From positions 1-64,000 of the forward strand of contig JAXGGA010005880.1 in assembly GCA_038373865.1 (NCBI GenBank): a stretch of DNA of 64,000 nucleotides, read 5' to 3'. Within the stretch, counting starts at the first letter, position 1. Every line of letters begins with the position of its first letter. Of the stretch, positions 34,879 to 48,400 are shown piece after piece. The position numbers and the translations under genes were made by a program. Below the pieces are notes generated by a model, which saw nothing but the letters and a program-made list of their open reading frames with translations, was not told the origin of the DNA and did not search any database. Source of the stretch: Uloborus plumipes (taxonomy: Eukaryota > Arthropoda > Arachnida > Araneae > Uloboridae).

Positions 34879-36599
34879 TTATAAAGGTTCACAAAGTTTC
34901 CTCAGCCAGTCAGGATTATAACCACTAAGGAACTTAAGTTGTTTTCTCCCAGATTCTTCTTGACCTGTGAATTGTAAAAGACAGTATATTAAGTTTCGAC
35001 ACTTGCACTGCAAAACACACACCACTACCAAAGTAAACACTTCAGTTGCTTTTCAGCATCATCCTACTTAGTACAGCATTTACGATCCTTTAAAATGATA
35101 CTTAGTATACAGGCGGCCACCCATCATTCCTACCTTAGTTTCTGACCTACACCTACTAATTACATCAACACTACTATAGTGCTACTCTTAAGTTTTCCTC
35201 TGACATTGACAATATTTACTTCTTTGAGTAGTAGGAAAGCGGAATTGAGTTGTATTTTACGTCATTTTGCAAAAGTATTTCCACTCAAATCCATGGCAGT
35301 TACCCTTTCCTATTACCAGAAAAAGAGTTAAACATTGTCAATGTCAGAGGTCGACTTACTAGAGCTGCATTTACCTACTACTGTTCAGGCAAGACACTAA
35401 AAAAGGAGTTGTGATTTAGAAAAATAAGTCATTGGTCCAACAAGCAGTAAATATAAAATTTCACTGGTTCATACACGCTTTTAGTATTCTATTCTCATTT
35501 CCTAGTTTTAAATAATGAAATATTACATGAGACATAAAAAAACAAAATAAACCCGAGAGGGGACCAATTAGCTGTTTTCAATAAACATTTCCGAGTCCTT
35601 GGGGGGGGGGGGGAGGGGGAATGAAACAACTAGCACCTTTCTGTACACCATTATTAGCCAGGGATTACGATAACAATATAGTACATTAGTTTTTACTTTG
35701 GGGACAAACCAAATAGGGTTGTTAAGAACAATTATATTGCTGCAGAAATTTATTTACCATACCTTTTCTTGCAAAGACAGGTAAGAACAAATCAAGCACC
35801 TTGTTTTAAATATTCCCTTGGGGTGGGGTGAAGTGAAACGCTTAAATGCTATTTTTTTGGAAAACATTTCACTTTTGGATACACTTTAAAATATAGGTAA
35901 TGATAATATACACGAGAAACTTTTCACAGTGCAATTAGTATATATCTTCTTAAAAACTAAAATTATTTGATGAATCATTTTGTGTTATTAAAAACAAAAT
36001 ACCTGATACTCTTTCTTTTTTTAACCTTTCCAAGTCAATATAAAAAGTTCCATGCATAGTGTAATAAAAAACTCAAAAAGAAGAATTTTTGTCTTACACA
36101 GACTTCTGCGACTACATTTTTAAATATGTATAGGTACATAGTGCAGACTGCAAAGTTGAAATTTTTACGAGGAATTTTTTCGGATACTCTCTTTTTTTGA
36201 AGGGCTCTAGTATTTGAGGGGTGTATCTTTCCTCTTGGGAGTAGGAGGAGTGATGCACACCCTATATGTAACATAACAGAGATTTGTATCCTTAATAACC
36301 TTCCATAATCGGCTGATCTATCACTGTGTGATGATTTTTTGTTTCCGAAACTAAAAGCTGCAATAAAAGAGCTTTTTACGGTGATGTCCCAGTCCTTCAA
36401 ACAGACGTAACATAGTGCTAAAAGACAATTCCAAAACCCAGTTTAAAAAAATCTCGCACATTCAAAGTGTTATACTACTGAGTTAAATGGATCCTATTTT
36501 AAATAAATATTAGCTTTAAAACATATTACCCATGTTTATTTTATTCAATCACTAAATAGGTTGGTCATTTCTAGAGCACACAACTGAAAATGTATGTAT

Positions 36600-36662
<63 letters not shown>

Positions 36663-39349
36663 AAAATAGAAGTATAAAATCTTGTGAAAAATCTGTTAAA
36701 AACTGAAGTAAAGATAAAATTCCCAAAAGACCCTGGGGCCTTCATCAGGGGGACCCCCCTAGGGTAGGGAAAAGTGGAGTGAGATGTTTCTAGCAAGTTG
36801 CAGGCAAATCGCCTAAAAAGTTGCAACTTTTAGCCCCCGACATCTCACAAACAAGCAGTAGGTCACTGGAAGTCCAATTCATTTATGCATATACACGAGA
36901 GAATACAATTCAAAAGACACTATATATAATCAATAAAATTCAAATAGAACAGATGACATGAAATTACAATAAATACAAAAAAAGAACTTTCAATCAACAA
37001 TGTAAGAACTACCAACCTGAGGCCTTTTCAATGCGCTACTGATAAGACTGTTGGTCAAATTCGCGGGGTAGCAGTTTTCAGTTAAAGTTACAATTAATTG
37101 TCTTATTGCTGAGTCTAGATTTGAATTATTGTTGCAAATTTTTTTGTATCGGGAAATTTGGGAGATGATAATGTTCTTGAAAACCTTTTTACTTAGACAA
37201 CTGTGAAAATGGATAAGTGAGTGCACTTTAAAGTTGAAATCTTTACGTTTGTCATATAGTGCTAGATTGACATCTTTATCTTCTAATTTAATATAAATGT
37301 CGAGAAAAGAAGCAGTGTTGTTACTATTTGTTTGTTTAAGCAAAAGCTCTTTTGGATAAATATCCTTGTAGAGATTATGGAAGTTACTGTTGTTAAAAAT
37401 AATGATGTCATCAATGTACCTGAAGGCCTCAAGGTCGTAAAGATTTCAACTTTAAAGTGCACTCACTTATCCATTTTCACAGTTGTCTAAGTAAAAAGGT
37501 TTTCAAGAACATTATCATCTCCCAAATTTCCCGATACAAAAAAATTTGCAACAATAATTCAAATCTAGACTCAGCAATAAGACAATTAATTGTAACTTTA
37601 ACTGAAAACTGCTACCCCGCGAATTTGACCAACAGTCTTATCAGTAGCGCATTGAAAAGGCCTCAGGTTGGTAGTTCTTACATTGTTGATTGAAAGTTCT
37701 TTTTTTGTATTTATTGTAATTTCATGTCATCTGTTCTATTTGAATTTTATTGATTATATATAGTGTCTTTTGAATTGTATTCTCTCGTGTATATGCATAA
37801 ATGAATTGGACTTCCAGTGACCTACTGCTTGTTTGTGAGATGTCGGGGGCTAAAAGTTGCAACTTTTTAGGCGATTTGCCTGCAACTTGCTAGAAACATC
37901 TCACTCCACTTTTCCCTACCCTAGGGGGGTCCCCCTGATGAAGGCCCCAGGGTCTTTTGGGAATTTTATCTTTACTTCAGTTTTTAACAGATTTTTCACA
38001 AGATTTTATACTTCTATTTTTAAATATGTCTGCTACCAGTTTCAAAGAGCTGCCATAGGCGCCTTTTGACCTGTGTGGTGAAGTTTATTTTTCTGTTCCA
38101 TTCGATTCTTCAACTACTTTGTTTATGTTAATATATATATATATATATAATGCCTTGGCATAATATTAGTGATAGTAAATTATTACCTCCACAAATTAAA
38201 AGGTAATAAGAATTATTTTTCATAAAACGTATGTAAGCTTCACTAAAAATTTTACTGCTTTTACCAAAGACATTCAAAATAAATTACCTTTTTCTGATTG
38301 GATCCACAATCTATCTGTATAGTAATCTAAAGTACTATCAGCTTCTTTTTCGGTATAATTATCAGTACGTACAGGTATAGATGAAACAACTGGCACCTTT
38401 CAGTACACCATTATTAGCCAGGGATTAAGATAACAATATAGTACATTAGTTTCTACTTTGGGGACAAAGCAAATAGGGTTGTTAAGAACAATTATATTGC
38501 TGCAGAAATTTATTTACCATACCTTTTCTTGCAAAGACAGGTAAGAACAAATCAAGCACCTTGTTTTAAATATTCCCTTGGGGTGGGGTGAAGTGAAACG
38601 CTTAAATGCTATTTTTTTGGAAAACACTTCACTTTTGGATACACTTTAAAATATAGGTAATGATAATATACACGAGAAACTTTTCACAGTGCAATTAGTA
38701 TATATCTTCTTAAAAACTAAAATTATTTGATGAATCATTTTGTGTTATTAAAAACAAAATACCTGATACTCTTTCTTTTTTTAACCTTTCCAAGTCAATA
38801 TAAAAAGTTCCATGCATAGTGTAATAAAAAACTCAAAAAGAAGAATTTTTGTCTTACACAGACTTCTGCGACTACATTTTTAAATATGTATAGGTACATA
38901 GTGCAGACTGCAAAGTTGAAATTTTTACGAGGAATTTTTTCGGATACTCTCTTTTTTTGAAGGGCTCTAGTATTTGAGGGGTGTATCTTTCCTCTTGGGA
39001 GTAGGAGGAGTGATGCACACCCTATATGTAACATAACAGAGATTTGTATCCTTAATAACCTTCCATAATCGGCTGATCTATCACTGTGTGATGATTTTTT
39101 GTTTCCGAAACTAAAAGCTGCAATAAAAGAGCTTTTTACGGTGATGTCCCAGTCCTTCAAACAGACGTAACATAGTGCTAAAAAACAATTCCAAAACCCA
39201 GTTTAAAAAAATCTCGCACATTCAAAGTGTTATACTACTGAGTTAAATGGATCCTATTTTAAATAAATATTAGCTTTAAAACATATTACCCATGTTTATT
39301 TTATTCAATCACTAAATAGGTTGGTCATTTCTAGAGCACACAACTGAAA

Positions 39350-39408
<59 letters not shown>

Positions 39409-42400
39409 TATATATATTTAAAAATAGAAGTATAAAATCTTGTGAAAAATCTGTTAAAAACTGAAGTAAAGATAAAATTCCCAAAAGACCCTGGGGCCTT
39501 CATCAGGGGGACCCCCTAGGGTAGGGAAAAGTGGAGTGAGATGTTTCTAGCAAGTTGCAGGCAAATCGCCTAAAAAGTTGCAACTTTTAGCCCCCGACAT
39601 CTCACAAACAAGCAGTAGGTCACTGGAAGTCCAATTCATTTATGCATATACACGAGAGAATACAATTCAAAAGACACTATATATAATCAATAAAATTCAA
39701 ATAGAACAGATGACATGAAATTACAATAAATACAAAAAAAGAACTTTCAATCAACAATGTAAGAACTACCAACCTGAGGCCTTTTCAATGCGCTACTGAT
39801 AAGACTGTTGGTCAAATTCGCGGGGTAGCAGTTTTCAGTTAAAGTTACAATTAATTGTCTTATTGCTGAGTCTAGATTTGAATTATTGTTGCAAATTTTT
39901 TTGTATCGGGAAATTTGGGAGATGATAATGTTCTTGAAAACCTTTTTACTTAGACAACTGTGAAAATGGATAAGTGAGTGCACTTTAAAGTTGAAATCTT
40001 TACGTTTGTCATATAGTGCTAGATTGACATCTTTATCTTCTAATTTAATATAAATGTCGAGAAAAGAAGCAGTGTTGTTACTATTTGTTTGTTTAAGCAA
40101 AAGCTCTTTTGGATAAATATCCTTGTAGAGATTATGGAAGTTACTGTTGTTAAAAATAATGATGTCATCAATGTACCTGAAGCCTCAAGGTCGTAAAGAT
40201 TTCAACTTTAAAGTGCACTCACTTATCCATTTTCACAGTTGTCTAAGTAAAAAGGTTTTCAAGAACATTATCATCTCCCAAATTTCCCGATACAAAAAAA
40301 TTTGCAACAATAATTCAAATCTAGACTCAGCAATAAGACAATTAATTGTAACTTTAACTGAAAACTGCTACCCCGCGAATTTGACCAACAGTCTTATCAG
40401 TAGCGCATTGAAAAGGCCTCAGGTTGGTAGTTCTTACATTGTTGATTGAAAGTTCTTTTTTTGTATTTATTGTAATTTCATGTCATCTGTTCTATTTGAA
40501 TTTTATTGATTATATATAGTGTCTTTTGAATTGTATTCTCTCGTGTATATGCATAAATGAATTGGACTTCCAGTGACCTACTGCTTGTTTGTGAGATGTC
40601 GGGGGCTAAAAGTTGCAACTTTTTAGGCGATTTGCCTGCAACTTGCTAGAAACATCTCACTCCACTTTTCCCTACCCTAGGGGGGTCCCCCTGATGAAGG
40701 CCCCAGGGTCTTTTGGGAATTTTATCTTTACTTCAGTTTTTAACAGATTTTTCACAAGATTTTATACTTCTATTTTTAAATATGTCTGCTACCAGTTTCA
40801 AAGAGCTGCCATAGGCGCCTTTTGACCTGTGTGGTGAAGTTTATTTTTCTGTTCCATTCGATTCTTCAACTACTTTGTTTATGTTAATATATATATATAT
40901 ATATAATGCCTTGGCATAATATTAGTGATAGTAAATTATTACCTCCACAAATTAAAAGGTAATAAGAATTATTTTTCATAAAACGTATGTAAGCTTCACT
41001 AAAAATTTTACTGCTTTTACCAAAGACATTCAAAATAAATTACCTTTTTCTGATTGGATCCACAATCTATCTGTATAATAATCTAAAGTACTATCAGCTT
41101 CTTTTTCAGTATAATTATCAGTACGTACAGGTATAAATGGATCCAAAAGTTCAAAAGCCTAAAAAACAATAATTAATTAAGTTACTTATTTTTAGAACTC
41201 ACTTTTATTTTCCTTTATTTTAATTAGGGTGTAAAAAAATCAATGATTTTTTTTAAAAAATCAAAAAAATCGGATTTTTTTTAAAAAATCAAAAAAATCG
41301 GATTTTTTTTATTTAAATCAGATTTTTTTGATTTAAATCAGATTTTTTTTTTTTTTTAAATTAGAAACTTCAGTTATTAATTAATTTTTATTTAAGAACA
41401 ACTTACCTTTAAGTTTTTAAAAATACAAAAACACCTTTGAAATAAAGCTTCACCAGTAAGAAACCCAGAAAAAAGTGTTAGGAGCCAATATGAAAATAAT
41501 CCTGTCTACTAGCTAGAATAAAAATCAAACGGGGCAGGAAGCTCAACCCAACCCTCACTTCATTCAGCCCCCCCCCCCTCTTTATTTTGCTTTTGTTTTG
41601 TAAAGCTGGAATATGTTCCATTTCAGCCACTAATAAAGACTGCCCCCCCCCCCCCCCAGTTGCTAATGCAAGGCATAGAAAATTCATCTTCTGTTTGGTT
41701 GTTTTTGTTTTTTCTTTTCACTGAAAGTATATCACACACATTCTATCATGTCCCTCCCCCTCAATTCACTCTTTGCAACACCTGCCCTGCACCTGCATGT
41801 ATTTTCTTTATTTCACATATTAGACAACAAATAGCACTATTTGTGCATACATATTATTTGGACTGCAACCTTCCAGCATCTGTGGAGGGGGGATGAGTAG
41901 GATTGCTTTTCCATTTACTAAATGGAAATCGAAGCTCTAAAAGAAAATGGTAAAAATAATGAAATTGGGATTGTCCTAGAGAATTTTTTAAGGATTAAAA
42001 TAAAAAGTGATTTAAATCAATGATTTCTTTAAAAAAATCAATTGATTTAAATCGCGATTTAAATCACTGATTTAAATCAATTGATTTAAATCATCGACAC
42101 CCTGATTTTAATATTTTTAGCAAACTGTCAAAGCTTCAACCATTGAAATCTTTAAGTTCACCAATGAAAAATAATAAGTCAAATTAATGGTAAAAGTTGC
42201 TCCCACCATTCTGGTTTTAAATAAAAATTAATTTTTCAGGATTTGTAAAGAATTTTTTCAATTCACAATTTGCGAAACTATAACACTCGAAATAAAGTTT
42301 TTTGGATAACTGAGCATTGAATGTCTTGTTTATAAGAACTTCATCCATGCAAATCACATAGTTCATCAAGGAAGATCAATTACTAAATTCCAAAAATAAA

Positions 42401-42462
42401 CATGAGAAAATCACAGAATAAGAAAAAAACAAAGCACTTAATACAAGATTAAAGTTCTTTCA

Positions 42463-42497
<35 letters not shown>

Positions 42498-45400
42498 GCT
42501 TGGAGCAATTTACAAGACTAAGAGATCAGGTCTCTGGCTCTCCCAAAAAAAAAAAAAAAAAAAAACACAAAGAGCACACACCCCTTAGTTGTAATTTAGG
42601 GTATAGATCCCGTCTTAAATTAAAAATTTTATTGGTCAGTTAAAGTATTTTTATAGAGAAAAATGCTACAAATACAGGCATAAAAGCTTTCCTAAAATGA
42701 GGCAATGAGAAGCAAAGGGATTTAAGTGCCAAAATTAAAAATTTGGAGACAACTAGTGCCAATTAGTAGGAGAACTTCTAGCCTGTTTTAAGGCAAGAGA
42801 TAATACTAGTAGCCTTGATAGATGCTGATATACAGTATGTTTCAGAATTTTTTTTTCAATGAAAGCATAGCTAAGGTTAAATCTTTAAATGCATTTTGCT
42901 CAAAACTTGAATTTTTCAACTTACAACCTTCTGTATCTCAGTGCTTCAAATGATGTCTGCGTTTTACATAGTTCAATTTTTACAATGAGGATTTAAAACT
43001 TTAAAAGATTATCAAAATTGACTAAATAACAATTTTTGTATATGTAGTAATGGGAAGAAATGGCCAGATACTAATAATGAAAATATGATTTACTTTTCTA
43101 ATTTTGAATATAATATAAAAACTAAAATACCTCCTTTCCAAGTAAATATCTAGGTGTAAAAGGATCCACCTGTGAAGTTTCACGGTTATGAGGAATTGTG
43201 TCTACAGTTGTTAAAATAACAGCGTTGTTCTGTAAAAAGATCATATGTGAATGAAAAATAATCACATAATCTGATGCTGTTGTGTTAACAGCTGAACTGG
43301 CTTTTCATGTAATGCAAGAACCACTAGAAATATCACATCAACATAAAAAATATACTGTCTTCAAACTGGTAAATTTCTCTTATAAACTTCAGTAAAAGAG
43401 TTATTTTGCAAAGAAATGTTTACAGTATACACTTTGTACAACACCAAATTCAGTTGATTTTCTTTTGATAAGGTGCATTTGTAATGCAACAAAAAATGTT
43501 ATAATTTAATTATTAGAGTCACAAAGTGGTGTGGTGTCATCTAATTATCACTTTTACATGATCTTGTTTCTTCCAAATCTGTTTGAATGTATATAAATAC
43601 TGTTGTGTCCAATTTTAATTACAAGTTCATTTACAAGCTCCTCTATCCTACCTACAAGTACATCCGTCTCCCAATAAGTATTTTCAAATTTTTTAATGTG
43701 ACTATGATGAGCTTGGCTTTATTCAAACAAAATTCCACACAATATTACTTGCCTGCAATTTTTACTCACCGTCTTTCTTAAATTGAAAATGCACAGTTAA
43801 AACTCAACCACTACAACGAAAATAGCAAAAACAAAAGTTGAATTATAAGCGCAAGATTTAATTATAGCTATTTTCAAAACCTGTAAGACTGCACAACGTC
43901 AAAAAGCCTAATGGCAAAATACACACAAATAAAACTCCTGCTAACCCTTGCTGAAAAGAAAGTCTATTTCTGTTGGAATAGACATGCACAGTTTTTTATT
44001 TTAGCAGAAGCTTTTTCATGAGAGATAGACAGTATTTGTTTCTGACTTGAAGCCAGGTGTTTGATTTTCCATTTAATCAGTAGAACAGTAATTGTCAGTG
44101 TTAAATTTTTAAAACTGAATTAGTCCTTAGAATCTTTGTTTTTTTTAATTAATGTTAAAACTCAAAAAGGAATTACTAAAGCAGTGCGAGAGAACTTCTT
44201 AATACTCTACTGCTTGATAATAAAGATCTGGTTAACAGTTTAAAAAAAAATCACATTTTTTAAAAATTACTTATACACATCACAGTCATAAATCAATATT
44301 TCGTTCCGAAGGTAACTATAATTGATATTTTGATGCTATGTTGACATTTCAAAAGTCCAGCTTCAGCTTAACTGTAAAAAACATGATCTAAACAATTCAA
44401 TGTTGGATTGAATGGTATGCATCTATCTTTTCCATGTTGCCCCAAATTATGATGCAAAATTGTAGCACTTTTCCTCCCAACAAACCAGTATAATAAGGAA
44501 TAAACTATATTATAACTGAAAAATCTTCATTTCACAGACAGGTTTCAAAATGATCTGTTGAATTTGTTGAAGTCACTTATTGTGTGTCGGCGAAATAGAC
44601 TGTTAATCCCTGTATTTGGGTACTACAAAATACAAGGGAGAGTTAAACTGTGGTTTCGTCTCTAGTATTCATTCCAGGGTGAAAGTTAAACAGCAGCAAG
44701 AAAATGTCGAAAAAGCTTCAAAGGGCGATCGATAACTTAATCTCGCTATGGAATATTTAGCATGCAGGGCACATATTCAACTTCTATTGTCAATCTTAAG
44801 TCGAAACTCCTTAAAACAAATTCAAAGGGACCTTAAAAATCAGTTTGTCTTAACCGTCGCAGTTCACCTTATCCAAATAATAATCAACAACAAACAATCA
44901 GACAGGGTCACAAACATAGTTAATCTTAACAGTAATTTCCTTAAAGCGTGTTCGAATTAATGAGGTTTGACTGTAGTTTGTACAGCACAAAATGTTTAAC
45001 ACAAAACTAAGGGAACAGAAAGACTTTTTTTGTATTATAAGAATTTCTTGCAAAAAGTTTTGCATTAAATGTCACAGAATACTGTTTGTATTGCTATATC
45101 ATTTCCTGTTAACTGATTTTTCCCTGTTAAGCACTTTTGAGTTAATCATATTTCATCGAGCATTGTATAAGATTATGATCAGACTAAAATGCATTTAAAA
45201 CTAACACAAAATAAATGGATAAATAAAATATAAAAAATCTCTTTGATATTCATGAAAAGTAGGTGTCATTGAGAGATTTAAGAAAGCAGCAAGAAGAGCT
45301 TCAAGAAGTATATTTAGCCATTCAGTCGATTGTCATTAACATTAAGAACGATTCAATTTATGGAATATAAATTTTTTTAGAACTATTAAGAAAAAATGCT

Positions 45401-48400
45401 TACCCAATCATTTTTCAAAAGTTTCATAAAAGCATGAGCAATAGTGACATCACAAGCAGGAGCCTATCAAGTGAGTATGAAATCAAATAAAATTAGATTA
45501 GTTACTTGGAACAATTTTTTAGTTAATTTAGTTCCTGAAATACATAGCTAAATAGAAAAGTGTTGACTTTTGAGTCATAATCTGTTTTTTAGTAATCAAT
45601 GTGCAATACCCAAAACATTTTTTTAAAATTCAAATTTCCTCAATGCATGTTCTCAAACGTATTTTTTGATTTTATCAGATAAGAAAATTGTTGTTCTTAT
45701 GCAGAAACTTTTCTACTGAGGAGAGCCCACTCAGAACTACTATAAATCCTCTGTAAAGAGAGATTGTCACTAAGCAAAGTATCATTAAACAGAGAGTTAA
45801 CTCTATTTTAAAATGCTTTTATAGAATCTTTGATATAAATAACTAATTTATGTTGTGACATGTCTGAATTTGCTTGCCTGATTTCAATTGTATAGTTAAT
45901 TGTAAGAACTGCACTTATTAGCAATCTTTACATACTCAAATACTTTTTCAAGTATTTGAAATATTTTTTCACTCAGACTCTTTTCTAAAATACTTATTCT
46001 TAAAATTTACAATCCTCTGCTATACAACTTTCTCTTTTTTTCCCTTCTAAATTCAGAAAATAATTATGAGAAAGAATAGACACAAAGCAATTATAATAAT
46101 ATGTAGCACAGCAAGAGACAATGAGATACATTGTTCTTTCTCTGCATTGCCTCAAAATATAAAATTAGTAAAACATACCAAGGTTCTGTCAGATCTCTTT
46201 ATATTTGTCTTAGAAAAAAAGGCATTTACTCCATCAATAACCACCATTGCTTTGAATCTAAAAGTGAAAACAAAATATTGATAATTAATCACATAATAAG
46301 TCATTATGAGTAGTGAGTTTCCTTTTTCCCTTAATTTGAATTTTACTTTATATTTTCCTGAGCAATTTGATAACATTTATAGGTAAACATATTTGACTTT
46401 TTAGCGATAAAAACACAAAGCATTTAAATGTAAAAACTTAATTTAAGCTCAATTTTTAAAAATCGTCGAATTCAAGGAAAAACTCACAAAAATAACTCTA
46501 CTTTCTCAACTTTGGAAGAAAAGCCAATTATTTTTCATCAATATAAAATTAGTAAAACATACCAAGGTTCTTATACCTTTGTAATATTCAGGTACGTATA
46601 TAATAAATTTCCAATGAGGTTTCACTTATAAGTAATAACAGTTAGAAAAATTTAAACACTTATTTATGCAAAAAGGAAGAGAGTTGCTATAATTTATATT
46701 ATCTTTTATTATGCTACATTATCCTTTATTATGGATGTTTTGTTAAAGATTAAACAAACTAACACTGATGATCTCTGACCAAGCATTGCTCTTCTTAATT
46801 TGAATCACTTTTAAAGTTTCTTCATTTATAAATTAAATGGAACTACATTAACTGTATAAAATTTAGTATTTATGCTACATTAAGTGCAGCTGCTAAAATA
46901 ACTACACTAATTATCTAGTATGTTTAGGGAAATAACAATATTTGCAATCAAAGTTTCAATTATTTGGAACTGGAACAAAAATAAACAAAAAGTAATTTTT
47001 TGTAATATTTTTAGTGACTCAGCTCAATAAACATGAAATAATAGCTTCAATTTTTATTTCATCAAATCGGACAGAAAGAATTAAAAAAAAACATTTATGT
47101 AGGCATTAGAAATTGCTCTTACATATTTTAAGAATTTTAATTCCAGCTAGGAATGCAACAATATTATGAATTTAATTTATTGATTAAGGTCAATGTAAAC
47201 CAATGAGAAAAGGAAACGCTCTTTTATATGATAAAAATTTTCAATACAGCTTTTTAAAAGAGACAGATTATCATTATCTATAAGAACATATACCACCTCT
47301 AATCTAAAAGTTTTGTAAAAAATTTTGAATAAAAATAATAACACTGCAGGTGAAATAAATGGGAATTTCTGCAATTTTATGTAAGTCTTGTATGGCTGTT
47401 TAACTAAGCCTAAGTATAAGCAAATAAGGAAACTAGTTGAGCTCCCTTAAAATATTTCTCTTTTATTAACAGTTCAAAACTTTTTAATTTTTTACATATA
47501 TTTCGCAACTAGACATACTTGCTTTTATATTTAAATAAAACTAGCCTTGCAGGGTTTAAGCTAAGTTTGAAAGTTTTTTAGCAAAAAAGCGAAAGTAGGA
47601 GAAAAGGCTTTAGCAAAATGCTAAAGGCTAATAAATAGTAAATATGTTTACTATCTTTCTAACAGCATCTATGTATTTCGTCTACTGTTGAAAGCTGAAT
47701 TCAAAATTCAGCCTTGACATCTTGAAAGAAATAAATTCATAGTAGGTAACATTTTTTTAAAGAATTTTTTATTAAATTTACTGAAATAAATTATTTAAAT
47801 TAAACTTTTTTTTGTTAAAAATTTAGAATTGTAATTCACATTAAAATAACATAAGTTTTTTTTTTTTTTTTTTAAATAGAGTTAATAATGCATTTATTGG
47901 AGGGATTTTATGCCCATTAAGATAATTAATGTTGCATTTGAAAGCATGTTATACATGTTGGCTATGATTTCTAATAAAGTTAAGTTAGATACCACCATAC
48001 TTGCTTTCTCTCTCAGATCGTGCATTGGTTTTTGTTCTTATTATATTAGAGCAGAGAAGCAAAAACGGCCTTGCTTCATTTTCCCAATTTTCGCATTTTG
48101 CAAAAAATGCGACCGTAGCGGTAACCCTGTAACCTAGGGAAACAAACTACTTTCTTTTTCACACTTAGATAATAATTTCAAATTTCATACAATACAAAGG
48201 AAGTTGAAACAACAATATTGATTGAAAAAATTATGAAAATAAAACTATTAGTTATGAGGCTTTTAACTTTCCTACAGTGTTAAACAAATTCAATCTTCAA
48301 CTTTAAAATACAAAAATATTGTCATCAAAGTAATGATAATGATAATAATAACTAATAATTAAAAATAGCTTTTTCCTTTTTGATAAGTAATTGGCAATTG

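Larger units (their letters stand above)
36655..38028. mobile_element. Head-to-head inverted pair of Penelope-like retroelement ends, copy 1
   Basis: Two arms of 593 bp (36655-37247 and 37436-38028) are near-perfect reverse complements around a 188-bp spacer. Each arm holds the C-terminal part of a reverse transcriptase plus 3' untranslated sequence, so two 5'-truncated copies face each other. The left arm abuts a long TA microsatellite. The spacer carries the catalytic YIDD region in the minus orientation only. Confidence 0.8.
35621..38380. repeat. Tandem duplication, unit 1 (2760 bp)
   Basis: Nearly identical to the next 2756 bp; I see only scattered substitutions and one-base or microsatellite indels (for example G/A at 39183, one G lost near 40181). 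The unit begins ATGAAACAACTAGC and ends inside a copied DAP3 exon (GTACGTACAGGTATAG). It lies in the last DAP3 intron and includes a TA microsatellite and an inverted reverse-transcriptase pair. Confidence 0.95.
39412..40784. mobile_element. Head-to-head inverted pair of Penelope-like retroelement ends, copy 2
   Basis: Same structure as at 36655-38028, carried by the tandem duplication: arms 39412-40004 and 40192-40784, spacer 187 bp. One G is missing near 40181 compared with copy 1, which shifts the frame just upstream of the YIDD motif. Confidence 0.8.
38381..41136. repeat. Tandem duplication, unit 2 (2756 bp)
   Basis: Second unit, directly abutting the first. Its right end runs into the genuine penultimate DAP3 exon (41044-41158). 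The copy in unit 1 stops at the breakpoint, which shows that the right-hand exon is the original. Confidence 0.95.

Noticed and set aside
38288..38380. Functional alternative DAP3 exon
   Set aside because: It lacks the 3' splice site and first 22-23 nt because the duplication breakpoint lies within it.
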